From positions 474,738 to 538,737 of the forward strand of contig DIJC01000004.1 of NCBI GenBank assembly GCA_002421005.1: DNA of 64,000 nt, written 5' to 3'. The notes below the pieces were generated by a model that worked only from the letters and a program-made list of their open reading frames with translations, had not been told where the DNA came from and searched no databases. This document shows, one piece after another, positions 19,727-27,591 of the stretch. This DNA is from Enterobacteriaceae bacterium UBA5654 (lineage in GTDB: Bacteria; Pseudomonadota; Gammaproteobacteria; Enterobacterales; Enterobacteriaceae). Position numbers and translations under genes: made by a program. Each line of letters starts with the position of its first letter. The first letter of the stretch is position 1.

Positions 19727-19745
19727 TTTCTCTAAGGTGTATAGT
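19716..19745 (+). promoter_or_regulatory. Promoter of the oxidoreductase gene
   Basis: TTGCAT (19716-19721) and TATAGT (19740-19745) with an 18-base spacer, about 53 bases upstream of the start codon. The -35 lies in operator 1, and operator 2 begins about 10 bases after the -10. Confidence 0.6.
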
Positions 19746-19754
19746 CCCGCTATC

Positions 19755-19779
19755 GGATATGTGCATTTTACACATATCC
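19755..19779. promoter_or_regulatory. Candidate MarR operator 2
   Basis: A perfect inverted repeat: GGATATGTG (19755-19763) and CACATATCC (19771-19779) around a 7-base spacer. It covers the predicted transcription start of the oxidoreductase gene, where a bound repressor would block transcription. Confidence 0.65.
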
Positions 19780-19798
19780 ACTTCACAGAGGAATATTT

Positions 19799-20734
19799 AT
19801 GAAAGCAGCCGTGGTTTACGATCCCGCCCAGGGACCGGTGTATGCAGATTTTCCCTGCCCCGAAGCGGACGAGACGTCACAACTGATCCAGGTACAGGCG
19901 TCGGCGATTAGCCATGTGGTTAAAAGCCGCGCCGCTGGCAGGCATTACAGCTTCAGCAGCGGCGAACCCTTTGTGGCCGGGATCGACGGCGTCGGGCTGA
20001 CTGAAACAGGAGAGCGCGTCTGGTTTGCGATGCCGGTCGCACCGTGGGGCAGCATGGCGGAGTGGACGCGGGTACCGCGTGAAAATTGCCTGCCGCTGCC
20101 GCCGGCGCTGTCTTCCGTGGATGCGGCGGCGCTGGGCAATCCCGGTATGTCCGCCTGGGCTTCGCTGGTTAACCGCGCCGGATTGCAGCGCGGTGAGACG
20201 GTGCTGATCAACGGTGCAACCGGCAGCGCGGGCAGGCTGGCGGTGCAAATCGCCCGTTATCTGGGCGCGGGCAAAATTATCGCTACCGGGCGTCACTCAC
20301 CGGCGCTGGAGCAGTGCGGCGCTGATGTTTCCCTGCTTTTGCAGACAGCAGAGTTTCAGCCACGGCTGGCGGAACAGGCAGCGGCAGGGATTGACGTGGT
20401 GATTGACTATTTGTGGGGCGAAAGCGCAGAGCAGATCCTGCAAACCCTGGCCAGCCACGGCCCCCGCCCGCTGCGCTATGTGCAGGTCGGTGCGCTTGCC
20501 GGGAGCGACATCCGCCTGCCCGGTGCGGTGCTGCGTTCATCCGCCATCCAGTTAATGGGCAGCGGTATTGGCAGTTTATCGATGGCGGAATTAATGGCTG
20601 CAACCAATGCAATGTTGCAGGCGGCGATGCCCGCCGGGCTAACGATTGCCACAACTCCCGCGCCGCTCTCTGACGTGGCAGCCGCCTGGCCGCGGGATGA
20701 CAGCAAAAAACGCACGGTGTTTTTAATTCCGTAG
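19799..20734 (+). CDS. Zinc-independent MDR-family alcohol dehydrogenase/quinone oxidoreductase
   Basis: A 311-residue member of the medium-chain dehydrogenase/reductase superfamily. The N-terminal GroES-like domain is followed by a Rossmann fold with NGATGSAGRLAVQIAR around residues 138-153. The Cys/His ligands of catalytic zinc are not evident, which favours a quinone oxidoreductase-like enzyme. The start has a GAGG ribosome binding site. The substrate is unknown; divergence from a MarR regulator suggests induction by a small aromatic, quinone or other electrophile. Confidence 0.82.
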   Translation: MKAAVVYDPAQGPVYADFPCPEADETSQLIQVQASAISHVVKSRAAGRHYSFSSGEPFVAGIDGVGLTETGERVWFAMPVAPWGSMAEWTRVPRENCLPLPPALSSVDAAALGNPGMSAWASLVNRAGLQRGETVLINGATGSAGRLAVQIARYLGAGKIIATGRHSPALEQCGADVSLLLQTAEFQPRLAEQAAAGIDVVIDYLWGESAEQILQTLASHGPRPLRYVQVGALAGSDIRLPGAVLRSSAIQLMGSGIGSLSMAELMAATNAMLQAAMPAGLTIATTPAPLSDVAAAWPRDDSKKRTVFLIP

Positions 20735-20754
20735 CATCCGCATAAAAGAAGGGG

Positions 20755-20787
20755 TTGATTCTGAAGATGATAAAGATTATCTTTCTC
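20755..20787 (+). promoter_or_regulatory. Promoter with overlapping Fur box for the RyhB-like RNA
   Basis: TTGATT (20755-20760) and TATCTT (20778-20783) are separated by 17 bases. The stretch 20769-20787 (GATAAAGATTATCTTTCTC) matches the Fur consensus GATAATGATAATCATTATC at 15 of 19 positions by my count and overlaps the -10, as in E. coli ryhB. Iron-replete repression by Fur is inferred. Confidence 0.75.
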
Positions 20788-20789
20788 AC

Positions 20790-20884
20790 TACCGAATAGT
20801 TGAGCAAAACACTCGGGTATTCGGTACGACATTGCTCACATTGCTTCCAGTATGACTTGCCCGCCTTTTGGCGGGCTTTTTTTT
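20790..20884 (+). ncRNA. RyhB-like iron-responsive small RNA (RyhB paralogue)
   Basis: About 95 nt. It has three parts: a 5' hairpin with perfect 9-bp arms TACCGAATA (20790-20798) and TATTCGGTA, a core at 20827-20853, and a terminator with GCCCGCC/GGCGGGC (20859-20865 and 20870-20876) and eight T residues. The core contains ACATTGCTCACATTGCTTCC and, from memory, all 27 bases match the conserved seed and Hfq region of E. coli RyhB, while the 5' stem and terminator differ. RyhB represses mRNAs of iron-using proteins during iron shortage. E. coli ryhB lies near yhhX, so this is probably an additional copy, comparable to RyhB-2/IsrE of Salmonella. Confidence 0.88.
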
Positions 20885-21515
20885 ATCGGTTCGCCGGGGC
20901 GACGGTCAGTTCCGCCACCTGTTTTTCGCTTTTCATCAGATCCCAGGTAATAAAGAACAGTCCTACCATGAAAGGAATTTCATACAGCTCTTCGATTAAA
21001 TCCTGATACTTCTTGCTGTGCATAAACAGCGGGGCCAGCATCCGGTGATGCTCGACGGAATCAGAAATCAGGAAGGTGATCACCACCACCAGCGCCATCC
21101 ACAGCGGAAGCTCCACGGTGCGCAGTTTGCGGATAATTTCTTTACGCAGGATGGAAGAAAATATAACCGGCAGCACCAGCGCGGCAATCAGCACCACTGA
21201 AATCGCTCTGAACAGCAGTTTGGGATCGTCAGGAAAATAGACCCGCCCCCAGCTGGTACTTCTTCCTAACAGCACCAGCCACCAGACCACGGCCCAGAGC
21301 CAGAATTGTTTCGCGCCGTTTTGCAGCGACAGCGGCTTTATATATACAGCGGTGAAAATCGCGCCGAATAGCAGCCACAGCGCCTGACCATTTTCGATCC
21401 ACTCCACCAGCTCGCCATGAAGCAGCGGCACGTGCATATCCGCTGTAAAGGGAAACAGGACCGCCAGCAGGATCAGAAAAAATGCCGCTGCGGAAAATTG
21501 CGTTTTCAATGTCAT
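20883..21515 (-). CDS. Unknown multi-pass inner-membrane protein
   Basis: A 210-residue hydrophobic protein with about six membrane segments (first about 8-25) and a charged loop with SSILRKEIIRKLRT in the middle. I do not recognise the family. The start MTLKTQFS at 21515 was chosen because a hydrophobic signal-anchor follows at once; 23 further in-frame codons upstream look unlike a protein start. Its stop codon lies within the T tract of the convergent RyhB-like RNA terminator. It sits where E. coli has yciGFE. Confidence 0.7.
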   Translation of the reverse strand: MTLKTQFSAAAFFLILLAVLFPFTADMHVPLLHGELVEWIENGQALWLLFGAIFTAVYIKPLSLQNGAKQFWLWAVVWWLVLLGRSTSWGRVYFPDDPKLLFRAISVVLIAALVLPVIFSSILRKEIIRKLRTVELPLWMALVVVITFLISDSVEHHRMLAPLFMHSKKYQDLIEELYEIPFMVGLFFITWDLMKSEKQVAELTVAPANR

Positions 21516-21689
21516 AATATCGTCATTTCTTAAGAAATACTTAAACGGCGATAATATACATTCCTGGCAATTGCGCATTATCAAAGTGTGCCAGTTGGAT
21601 TGCCCTTGTCATAAAAAGGGCTCAAGGATTACCTCAAAGCATGATCAGAGAAGGAAACTGGCCGCTGGCGACCAGTTTGTAACAAAGAA

Positions 21690-22325
21690 TTAAAAACGAT
21701 AACCCGCAGAGAACATAAACACCCACGGATCGAGGCGGGTATCCACATTCTGCTGTACGCCGCCCGCTTTAAATTTCACTTCAGTATCAATATCCATATA
21801 CCAGACCGACATATTAATCAGCCAGTCGCGGTTAATCAGGTAATCCAGACCTACCTGCCCCGCAGCGCCCCAGGAATCTTTCAGGCTCAGATCGGATAAC
21901 CCTGCCGCTTTGCCGGTATCGTTAAAGCTTTCATCAAAAAAGGTGGTGTAATTTACGCCAGCGCCGACATACGGACGCACTTTACTGTTGGCATCACCAA
22001 AATACCACTGCGCCATCAGCGACGGCGGCAGGTGATGCACGGTAGCGATATCACCCGTCGGGCCGGTGCCGACTTTATGGCGAAACGGCGTTGCCGCCAG
22101 CAGTTCCACGCCGACATTATCCGTCGCCATATAAGTAAATGTCAGTCCCAGTTGGGTATTGTTATCAACATTAAACCCGCCCAGGCTGCCCAGCACGTTA
22201 TCAGAACCTTCCGTGGGGCGCGCCGTCGCCGACCCCGCACGAATGAAGAACTCACCCGCTTCGTGCGCCCAGAGACTCCCGGAGAAACTGCTTAAAATTA
22301 ACGCTGCCACTGCCAACTTTTTCAT
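21690..22325 (-). CDS. ompW: Outer membrane protein OmpW
   Basis: Eight-stranded outer-membrane beta-barrel, 211 residues, with a signal peptide cleaved after SLWA (about residue 20) and mature start HEAGEFFIRAGSA. It ends in FSAGYRF with C-terminal Phe, the usual barrel-assembly signal. OmpW is a narrow hydrophobic channel and colicin S4 receptor, regulated by oxygen and stress in E. coli. The ATG at 22325 follows AAGGAG at 5-base spacing. Confidence 0.97.
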   Translation of the reverse strand: MKKLAVAALILSSFSGSLWAHEAGEFFIRAGSATARPTEGSDNVLGSLGGFNVDNNTQLGLTFTYMATDNVGVELLAATPFRHKVGTGPTGDIATVHHLPPSLMAQWYFGDANSKVRPYVGAGVNYTTFFDESFNDTGKAAGLSDLSLKDSWGAAGQVGLDYLINRDWLINMSVWYMDIDTEVKFKAGGVQQNVDTRLDPWVFMFSAGYRF

Positions 22326-22384
22326 ACCCACTCCTTCGTTATGGTTTTATAAGGCGGGGCAAATATACCTACATAGAAGTAAAA

Positions 22385-22403
22385 GTGATCCAACTTAGAT
22401 CAC
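22385..22403. promoter_or_regulatory. Inverted repeat upstream of ompW
   Basis: GTGATC and GATCAC separated by 7 bases. The spacing does not fit CRP (which needs 6 bases between TGTGA and TCACA), so the binding protein, if any, is unknown. It lies near the expected ompW transcription start. Confidence 0.4.
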
Positions 22404-22428
22404 ATTTAAGCGGGAAATTTAACCTTTA

Positions 22429-22442
22429 TTGATCTGGATTAA
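22429..22442 (-). promoter_or_regulatory. Candidate FNR site upstream of ompW
   Basis: TTGATCTGGATTAA fits the FNR consensus TTGATNNNNATCAA at 9 of 10 defined positions. It is centred about 110 bases upstream of the ompW start. FNR activation of ompW is known in E. coli. Confidence 0.6.
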
Positions 22443-22595
22443 TTTTCGCGCTTTAACGAGCAGCAACAAGAACCTAACTACATCAATTTTGGAATAATTG
22501 ACCCGCAAAAATATTCTTCGTTCCCCCTCTTGCGGAAGGGTCAGCACAGGCCTAATTTATTTTGCATCTCAGTTTGGTGCGTTTTCAGGTGTGTG

Positions 22596-23000
22596 ATGAG
22601 CGAGAATAATTCGTGCATGACGTGCGGTGCCTGTTGTGCATTTTTCCGTGTTTCTTTTTACTGGGCCGAGGGCGATGACGCTGGCGGTCCGGTCCCCGCC
22701 GCGCTCACCGAGGCGGTTTCCCCTTTTATTCGCTGCATGAGCGGGACTAATCAAAAAAATCCCCGCTGTATTGCTCTTCAGGGAACCCCTGGTAGCCAGG
22801 TGAGCTGTTCGGTGTACACCTGTCGTCCTTCGACCTGCCGGGAATTTGCGCAATCTGGCGAAGCAGGCCTCATTAATGACGCCTGCGAGCGCGCGCGGGC
22901 ACATTACGGCTTACCGCCCCTTTACAAAGACAGACGGTTACTTACTCTTCCTGATGCTGCCACTGATGACTTATCCAGGGTACAATCGCCCGTTGAATAA
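22596..23000 (+). CDS. YeiW/YkgJ-family cysteine-cluster protein
   Basis: A 134-residue protein with an N-terminal CMTCGACC motif and further Cys residues ([25 protein letters not shown]), the pattern of the UPF0153/YkgJ family that probably binds zinc or an Fe-S cluster. It resembles E. coli YeiW, including [10 protein letters not shown] and [12 protein letters not shown] chose the ATG at 22596, which gives [14 protein letters not shown]; the open frame extends 22 codons further upstream. In E. coli yeiW is elsewhere, and ompW is directly followed by yciC. Function unknown. Confidence 0.82.
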   Translation: MSENNSCMTCGACCAFFRVSFYWAEGDDAGGPVPAALTEAVSPFIRCMSGTNQKNPRCIALQGTPGSQVSCSVYTCRPSTCREFAQSGEAGLINDACERARAHYGLPPLYKDRRLLTLPDAATDDLSRVQSPVE

Positions 23001-23025
23001 CACCTGCAATACTCAAGGAGAGTGC

Positions 23026-23769
23026 ATGTCTATCACGGCGAAGTCCGTTTACCGTGACACGGGTAATTTTTTTCGTAATCAGTTCATTATCATTTTGCTG
23101 ATTGCTTTATTGTGCGCATTTATCACGGTGGTGCTTGGCCATGCTTTTTCACCGAGTGAAGAGCAGCTTTCCGTTCTGACCGAAGGCGACAATCTTGCCG
23201 GTAACGTGGGATTGTTTGAAATGGTGCAGAACATGTCGCCGGAACAGCAGCAGGTTTTGCTGCGCGCCTCGGCGGTTTCCACCTTTTCCGGGCTTATCGG
23301 CAATGCCATCCTCGCAGGCGGTATGCTGCTGTTGATCCAGCTTATTTCTGCCGGACATCGCGTCAGCGCCCTGCGCGCAATCGGCGCCAGCGCGCCGGTG
23401 CTGCCTAAACTGTTCCTGCTCATTCTGTTAACCACTTTTCTGGTGCAGATAGGCGTGATGCTGGTGATCGTACCGGGCGTGCTACTGGCGATTGTGCTGG
23501 CCTTCGCCCCGGTGATGATGGTGCAGGATAAAATGGGTGTGTTTGCCTCAATGCGGGCGAGTATGCGCCTGGCATGGGCGAATATGCGCCTGGTCGCCCC
23601 GGCGATCGTTTGCTGGCTGATGGCAAAAACGCTGCTGCTGATGATGGCGTCGCATTTTGCCGTGCTGACGCCGGTGGTGGGTGCCATTGTCGCGAATACC
23701 CTCAGCAATCTGATCTCTGCGATGCTGCTGGTTTACCTGTTCCGCCTGTATATGCTTATCCGCCATTAA
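23026..23769 (+). CDS. yciC: UPF0259 membrane protein YciC
   Basis: Inner-membrane protein of 247 residues with about six membrane segments, near-identical in length and sequence pattern to E. coli YciC ([20 protein letters not shown]). Its biochemical function is not established; it belongs to a family implicated in envelope maintenance. The ATG follows an AAGGAG ribosome binding site. It lies 44 bases before yciB, with a GC-rich hairpin between them. Confidence 0.95.
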   Translation: MSITAKSVYRDTGNFFRNQFIIILLIALLCAFITVVLGHAFSPSEEQLSVLTEGDNLAGNVGLFEMVQNMSPEQQQVLLRASAVSTFSGLIGNAILAGGMLLLIQLISAGHRVSALRAIGASAPVLPKLFLLILLTTFLVQIGVMLVIVPGVLLAIVLAFAPVMMVQDKMGVFASMRASMRLAWANMRLVAPAIVCWLMAKTLLLMMASHFAVLTPVVGAIVANTLSNLISAMLLVYLFRLYMLIRH

Positions 23770-23813
23770 CCCTGACGCCCGCACGCCGGGCGTTACCCAT
23801 ATGGAATCGTAGA

Positions 23814-24353
23814 ATGAAGCAGTTTCTGGATTTTTTACCGCTGGTCGTCTTCTTTGTTTTTTACAAACTGTACGATATTTATATGGCGACGACGGCGCTG
23901 ATCGTCGCCACTGCCGTAGTGCTGATTTACAGCTGGCTGCGCTATCGCCGGGTTGAGAAAATGGCGCTGATCACCTTCGCGCTGGTAGCGGTGTTCGGTG
24001 GCCTGACCCTGTTCTTCCACAATGACGAATTTATTAAGTGGAAGGTCACGGTGATCTACGCCTTGTTCGCTGGCGCGCTGTTGTTCAGCCAGTGGGTGAT
24101 GAAAAAGCCACTGATCCAGCGCATGCTGGGCAAAGAACTTACGCTTCCCGCCTCGGTGTGGTCCCGGCTTAACATCGCCTGGGCGCTGTTTTTCATCCTC
24201 TGCGGGCTGGCAAATATCTACATCGCTTTCTGGCTGCCGCAAAATATCTGGGTCAACTTTAAGGTCTTTGGCCTGTCGGGGCTGACGCTGGTATTCACGC
24301 TGTTAAGCGGGCTGTATATCTTCCGGCATCTGCCGCAGGATGATAAACGCTAA
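23814..24353 (+). CDS. yciB: Septation-related inner-membrane protein YciB (IspZ family)
   Basis: A 179-residue protein with five membrane segments, matching E. coli YciB in length and start ([23 protein letters not shown]). YciB interacts with cell-elongation and division proteins in E. coli and affects envelope integrity. In E. coli yciA follows directly; here a PTS/glucosidase cluster on the opposite strand separates them. Confidence 0.96.
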   Translation: MKQFLDFLPLVVFFVFYKLYDIYMATTALIVATAVVLIYSWLRYRRVEKMALITFALVAVFGGLTLFFHNDEFIKWKVTVIYALFAGALLFSQWVMKKPLIQRMLGKELTLPASVWSRLNIAWALFFILCGLANIYIAFWLPQNIWVNFKVFGLSGLTLVFTLLSGLYIFRHLPQDDKR

Positions 24354-24360
24354 ACGTCAG

Positions 24361-24386
24361 ACAACGGCCCTGCCATGGGCCGTTGT
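24361..24386 (+). terminator. Hairpin after yciB
   Basis: A 10-bp perfect stem ACAACGGCCC/GGGCCGTTGT with loop TGCCAT, 7 bases after the yciB stop. The following bases are only weakly T-rich. It lies between convergent yciB and the EIIBC gene. Confidence 0.6.
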
Positions 24387-24436
24387 TATCCCCCTGGTCA
24401 TTTCATCCTTCACAGCCCGCCAGATTTCCTTCTCCC

Positions 24437-25864
24437 TTAAGCCACCGCGTTTTTCAGCGGCTGTTTGCGGGCACGCTGTGCCACCTTGTTCGGATTGATC
24501 AACAGCGTGGTTAAGGCAAAAGCGAAGATAAACACAATTATTCCTACACAGACGTAGCCGATAAGCTGGTAGCGGTCATAGATATACATCAGCGGTGATA
24601 ACAGCACCGCCAGACCGTAGGAGTTCGCTTTAATCGATAACAGCGAGAGCAGCATTCCGCCCAGCGCCGAGCTGAGTATCATGATCCCCAGCGCGCGTTC
24701 ACCGGTGCGCATGACCACGCCAAAAAGCGCAGGTTCGGAAATGCCGAGCAACTGGGTGGCGGTCGCCGAGATCCCCGACGTTTTGAACGCGGCATCATGA
24801 GATTTAATGGAAATCGCCAGGCAGACCGCCGCGTTGGCAAAACCGTACATCGCGCAAACGGTAATTAACGGATTAAAACCTGTGCTGGCTATCAGCGAGG
24901 TTTCAATCATGATAAACATATGGTGCATACCGGTCATGACGGCTATCGGGTAGATAAAGCCAATCAGAAAGCCGCCGATCCCCGCCGGCAGCGACAGGAA
25001 ATGCTTGAATGCGATAATGGCGTAATACTCAAATCCATGGACCAGCGGCCCGAGCACCAGTAACGCAATGCCCACCGAGCACAGGATGACCACAAAAGGC
25101 GTGAATATCAGGTCCATTGACTCAGGCATAATCTTCCTGAAGAAAATTTCCAGCCGGGTGCCGATAATTCCGGTGATCAGCGCCGTTAAAACCGATCCCT
25201 GATAGCCGACCAGCGGGATAAAACCAAACATATAAATCGGCACCACATTGCCCGACGCCACATCATAAGCATTCGGCAACGCCGGTGACACCAGCATTAA
25301 GCCAACCAGAAAGCCGAGAATGGGCGTTCCGCCAAATTTTTTAAACGTTGACCAGCAAATAAATGCGGCAAGAAAAGCAAATGCCGTATCACACAGCACC
25401 GTGGACAGCGTCCGCACATAAAGAGGAACATCCTCAGGCGTACTGCCAAACCAGGCGAGAACGGTATCGTTGAAAATAACGCCTTTCAGACCGAGAAACA
25501 GCCCTGTCGCCCCCAGTCCGGGAATGATCGACACAAACACATCCGATAAATTTCGAATGCCTCGCTGTAACCTTCCGCTGGCCTGGCGGGTCATTTCATC
25601 TTTACTGACTTCGCTGACCTGATATTCCGCCACAAATTCCTGGTAGACTTTATTAACCAGACCGCTGCCCAGTATTATCTGGTATTGCCCTGCATTATAA
25701 AATACGCCCTTTACGTCGCGGATCTGGCGGATTTTATCGTCATCAATTATTTCCCGGTCTTTTACCTGTAGTCGCAGTCGGGTCGCACAATGGGTACCCG
25801 AGATAATGTTATCACGCCCGACGATGCTGACAATTTCAACGGCAATCTCTCTGAATTTGTTCAT
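24437..25864 (-). CDS. PTS glucose-family EIIBC component, probably alpha-glucoside/trehalose/sucrose type
   Basis: A 475-residue fused EIIB-EIIC permease. The EIIB domain (about 1-85) has the phospho-Cys at residue 26 in GTHCATRLRL; the EIIC domain has about ten membrane segments with GMHHMF and GISEPALFG motifs. No EIIA domain is present, so EIIA-Glc (Crr) probably supplies phosphate, as for TreB and ScrA. It follows a GH13 glucosidase and a LacI regulator, which supports import of an alpha-glucoside as its 6-phosphate. I cannot choose between trehalose, sucrose isomers and isomaltose-type substrates. Confidence 0.87.
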   Translation of the reverse strand: MNKFREIAVEIVSIVGRDNIISGTHCATRLRLQVKDREIIDDDKIRQIRDVKGVFYNAGQYQIILGSGLVNKVYQEFVAEYQVSEVSKDEMTRQASGRLQRGIRNLSDVFVSIIPGLGATGLFLGLKGVIFNDTVLAWFGSTPEDVPLYVRTLSTVLCDTAFAFLAAFICWSTFKKFGGTPILGFLVGLMLVSPALPNAYDVASGNVVPIYMFGFIPLVGYQGSVLTALITGIIGTRLEIFFRKIMPESMDLIFTPFVVILCSVGIALLVLGPLVHGFEYYAIIAFKHFLSLPAGIGGFLIGFIYPIAVMTGMHHMFIMIETSLIASTGFNPLITVCAMYGFANAAVCLAISIKSHDAAFKTSGISATATQLLGISEPALFGVVMRTGERALGIMILSSALGGMLLSLLSIKANSYGLAVLLSPLMYIYDRYQLIGYVCVGIIVFIFAFALTTLLINPNKVAQRARKQPLKNAVA

Positions 25865-26025
25865 TTTTAAAATGTCCTTTTATAAAAATGGTTTGGTAGG
25901 GTTGTAGTTCGGAGGTAAGGCAATCGTAGTTATTAAGCAAGACATCTCCCTGTGGCAAAATAAAGGGTATCGTTTTATTACTCAGGTTGGTGATCGAAAT
26001 AAAACGGTCGGTACGGCTTTTTTTT
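25836..26025 (-). other. Out-of-frame C-terminal segment of the GH13 gene
   Basis: Read in the -1 frame relative to the main GH13 frame, this stretch has no stop for about 60 codons and encodes residues typical of the C-terminal domain of oligo-1,6-glucosidases. It ends at TGA 25836-25838, 28 bases inside the EIIBC coding region. Such overlap is common for translationally coupled genes and supports this as the ancestral end. Confidence 0.75.
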
Positions 26026-27544
26026 CATAGGCAATGATATTTTCATCCGGGTAATCTAATGGAATAAATTCGCCATAAATCAGCGTTTCCGGCCAGCATT
26101 TATTACGTAAGCGGATCATTTTTTTATAAAATGAAAAGACCGAATTGGCATCATTTAACTGGCTTGCGGCATTGACGGTATAATCCGCTGACGAAAACGC
26201 CAGCCACGGCGTCGCGCCTGTATTAAAACCGGCATTGAGGGTGTCCGCCCAGTGAAACGGCGTGCGGGCATTATCTCTGGAACGCTGGTTAACAAAATGC
26301 ATCGCTTGTGGCGCAGTAAAGCCTTCGGCCAGCGAGCGGTGATAATTATCAATGCTTGAAACATCATCGAATTCGCTGATGTCCTGGCGGCAGAAATTTG
26401 CCATTCCCAGTTCCTGACCCTGATAAATAAACGGCGTGCCGAACATGAAAAAGTACATTGCTGCCAGCGCCTTTGCGCCCGTGGCATTTTGATATCTGAC
26501 GTCTTTAATCAGTTTTGATAGCGCACGCGGCTGGTCGTGGTTCTCAATAAAGGTGGTACCCCACCCGGCGCGGACAAACGCCTGCTGGCTGGCAAACAGC
26601 GTCCGGCGAAATTCATCCACCGTCCAGTTATGCCGTCTGAACCACTCCGATCCATTTTCAACATCAATATCCGCAGCGTGGAAGTCAAAAATCATATTAA
26701 AGTAGCCTTCCGCGCCAATATAGTTAGCGTACTGGTCAAAAGGCACACCCGGCGCTTCGCCGACGGTCACGCAGCGGAAGCGATCGAATGTTTTGGCTTT
26801 CAGTTCGTGGAGGAAGGTTTCAATACCGGGGCGGTTTCTGGATTTCACCTTAATGGACACCAGGCCATCGCTACCGTCCGCAGGGCAGGAACTAAAGTCC
26901 CGATCTTTTTTGATAAACGTAATTGCATCAATTCTGAAACCCGCAATTCCTTTAGCAAGCCACCAGTTGACCATCGCATAAATATCTTCCCTGAGCGCCG
27001 GATTTTCCCAGTTCAGATCCGGCTGCTTTTGATGAAATACATGCAGGTAGTAGTTGTCTTCATCAGGTAATTTCTGCCACGCGCTGCCGCCGAACAGCGA
27101 GCGCCAGTTATTTGGCGCGCCGCCGTTTTTACCCGCTTTAAAAATATAATAATTGCGGTATGGCGATTGCGGGTTATTTACCGCCTCGCGAAACCAGGGA
27201 TGCTCATCGCTGGTGTGATTAACGACCAGATCGATCATTATGTGAATGCCGTAATTTTTGGCACGGGTAATCAGTTCATCAATATCACGCATTTCGCCGA
27301 GGTCGGCATTGACGGCAAAATAGTCGGAAATATCATAGCCATTATCCGCCATTGGCGACTGATAAAACGGCGAAAGCCATATCATGCTGATCCCTAACTC
27401 GTGTAAATAAGGGAGTTTTTCAATGATGCCCCGAATATCGCCGGTGCCATCATTGTTACTGTCATAAAAACTTTTGGGGTAAATTTGATATACCACTGCT
27501 TCCTTCCACCACTCCACTGCCTGCGCGTCCTGCTGTATTTGCAC
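25982..27544 (-). CDS. GH13 alpha-glucosidase / trehalose-6-phosphate hydrolase-like, C-terminus truncated by frameshift
   Basis: Catalytic (beta/alpha)8 barrel with the GH13 regions DLVVNH (105-110), GFRIDAI (nucleophile Asp206), VGEAPG (acid/base Glu263) and FIENHDQPR (Asp337). GEAPGV is typical of oligo-1,6-glucosidases. The GTG start has a GGAGG site 5 bases upstream. The annotated frame stops after 520 residues, but the -1 frame past an A8 tract (T8 at 26018-26025 on the plus strand) reads on to 25836 as a plausible C-terminal beta domain (ISITNLSNK...ELQPYQTIFIKG), for a total near 569 residues. So the gene is mutated, misread in assembly, or rescued by slippage. Confidence 0.85.
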   Translation of the reverse strand: MQIQQDAQAVEWWKEAVVYQIYPKSFYDSNNDGTGDIRGIIEKLPYLHELGISMIWLSPFYQSPMADNGYDISDYFAVNADLGEMRDIDELITRAKNYGIHIMIDLVVNHTSDEHPWFREAVNNPQSPYRNYYIFKAGKNGGAPNNWRSLFGGSAWQKLPDEDNYYLHVFHQKQPDLNWENPALREDIYAMVNWWLAKGIAGFRIDAITFIKKDRDFSSCPADGSDGLVSIKVKSRNRPGIETFLHELKAKTFDRFRCVTVGEAPGVPFDQYANYIGAEGYFNMIFDFHAADIDVENGSEWFRRHNWTVDEFRRTLFASQQAFVRAGWGTTFIENHDQPRALSKLIKDVRYQNATGAKALAAMYFFMFGTPFIYQGQELGMANFCRQDISEFDDVSSIDNYHRSLAEGFTAPQAMHFVNQRSRDNARTPFHWADTLNAGFNTGATPWLAFSSADYTVNAASQLNDANSVFSFYKKMIRLRNKCWPETLIYGEFIPLDYPDENIIAYEKKAVPTVLFRSPT

Positions 27545-27591
27545 GTCAACCTCCGCTTATGAAATCGATACCATATTGAGTTAAAAAAATT

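Noticed and set aside
19722..19781. Longer N-terminus for the MarR regulator (start at 19781)
   Set aside because: It would cover the whole divergent promoter and operator 2 with coding sequence; the start at 19721 fits the family length better.
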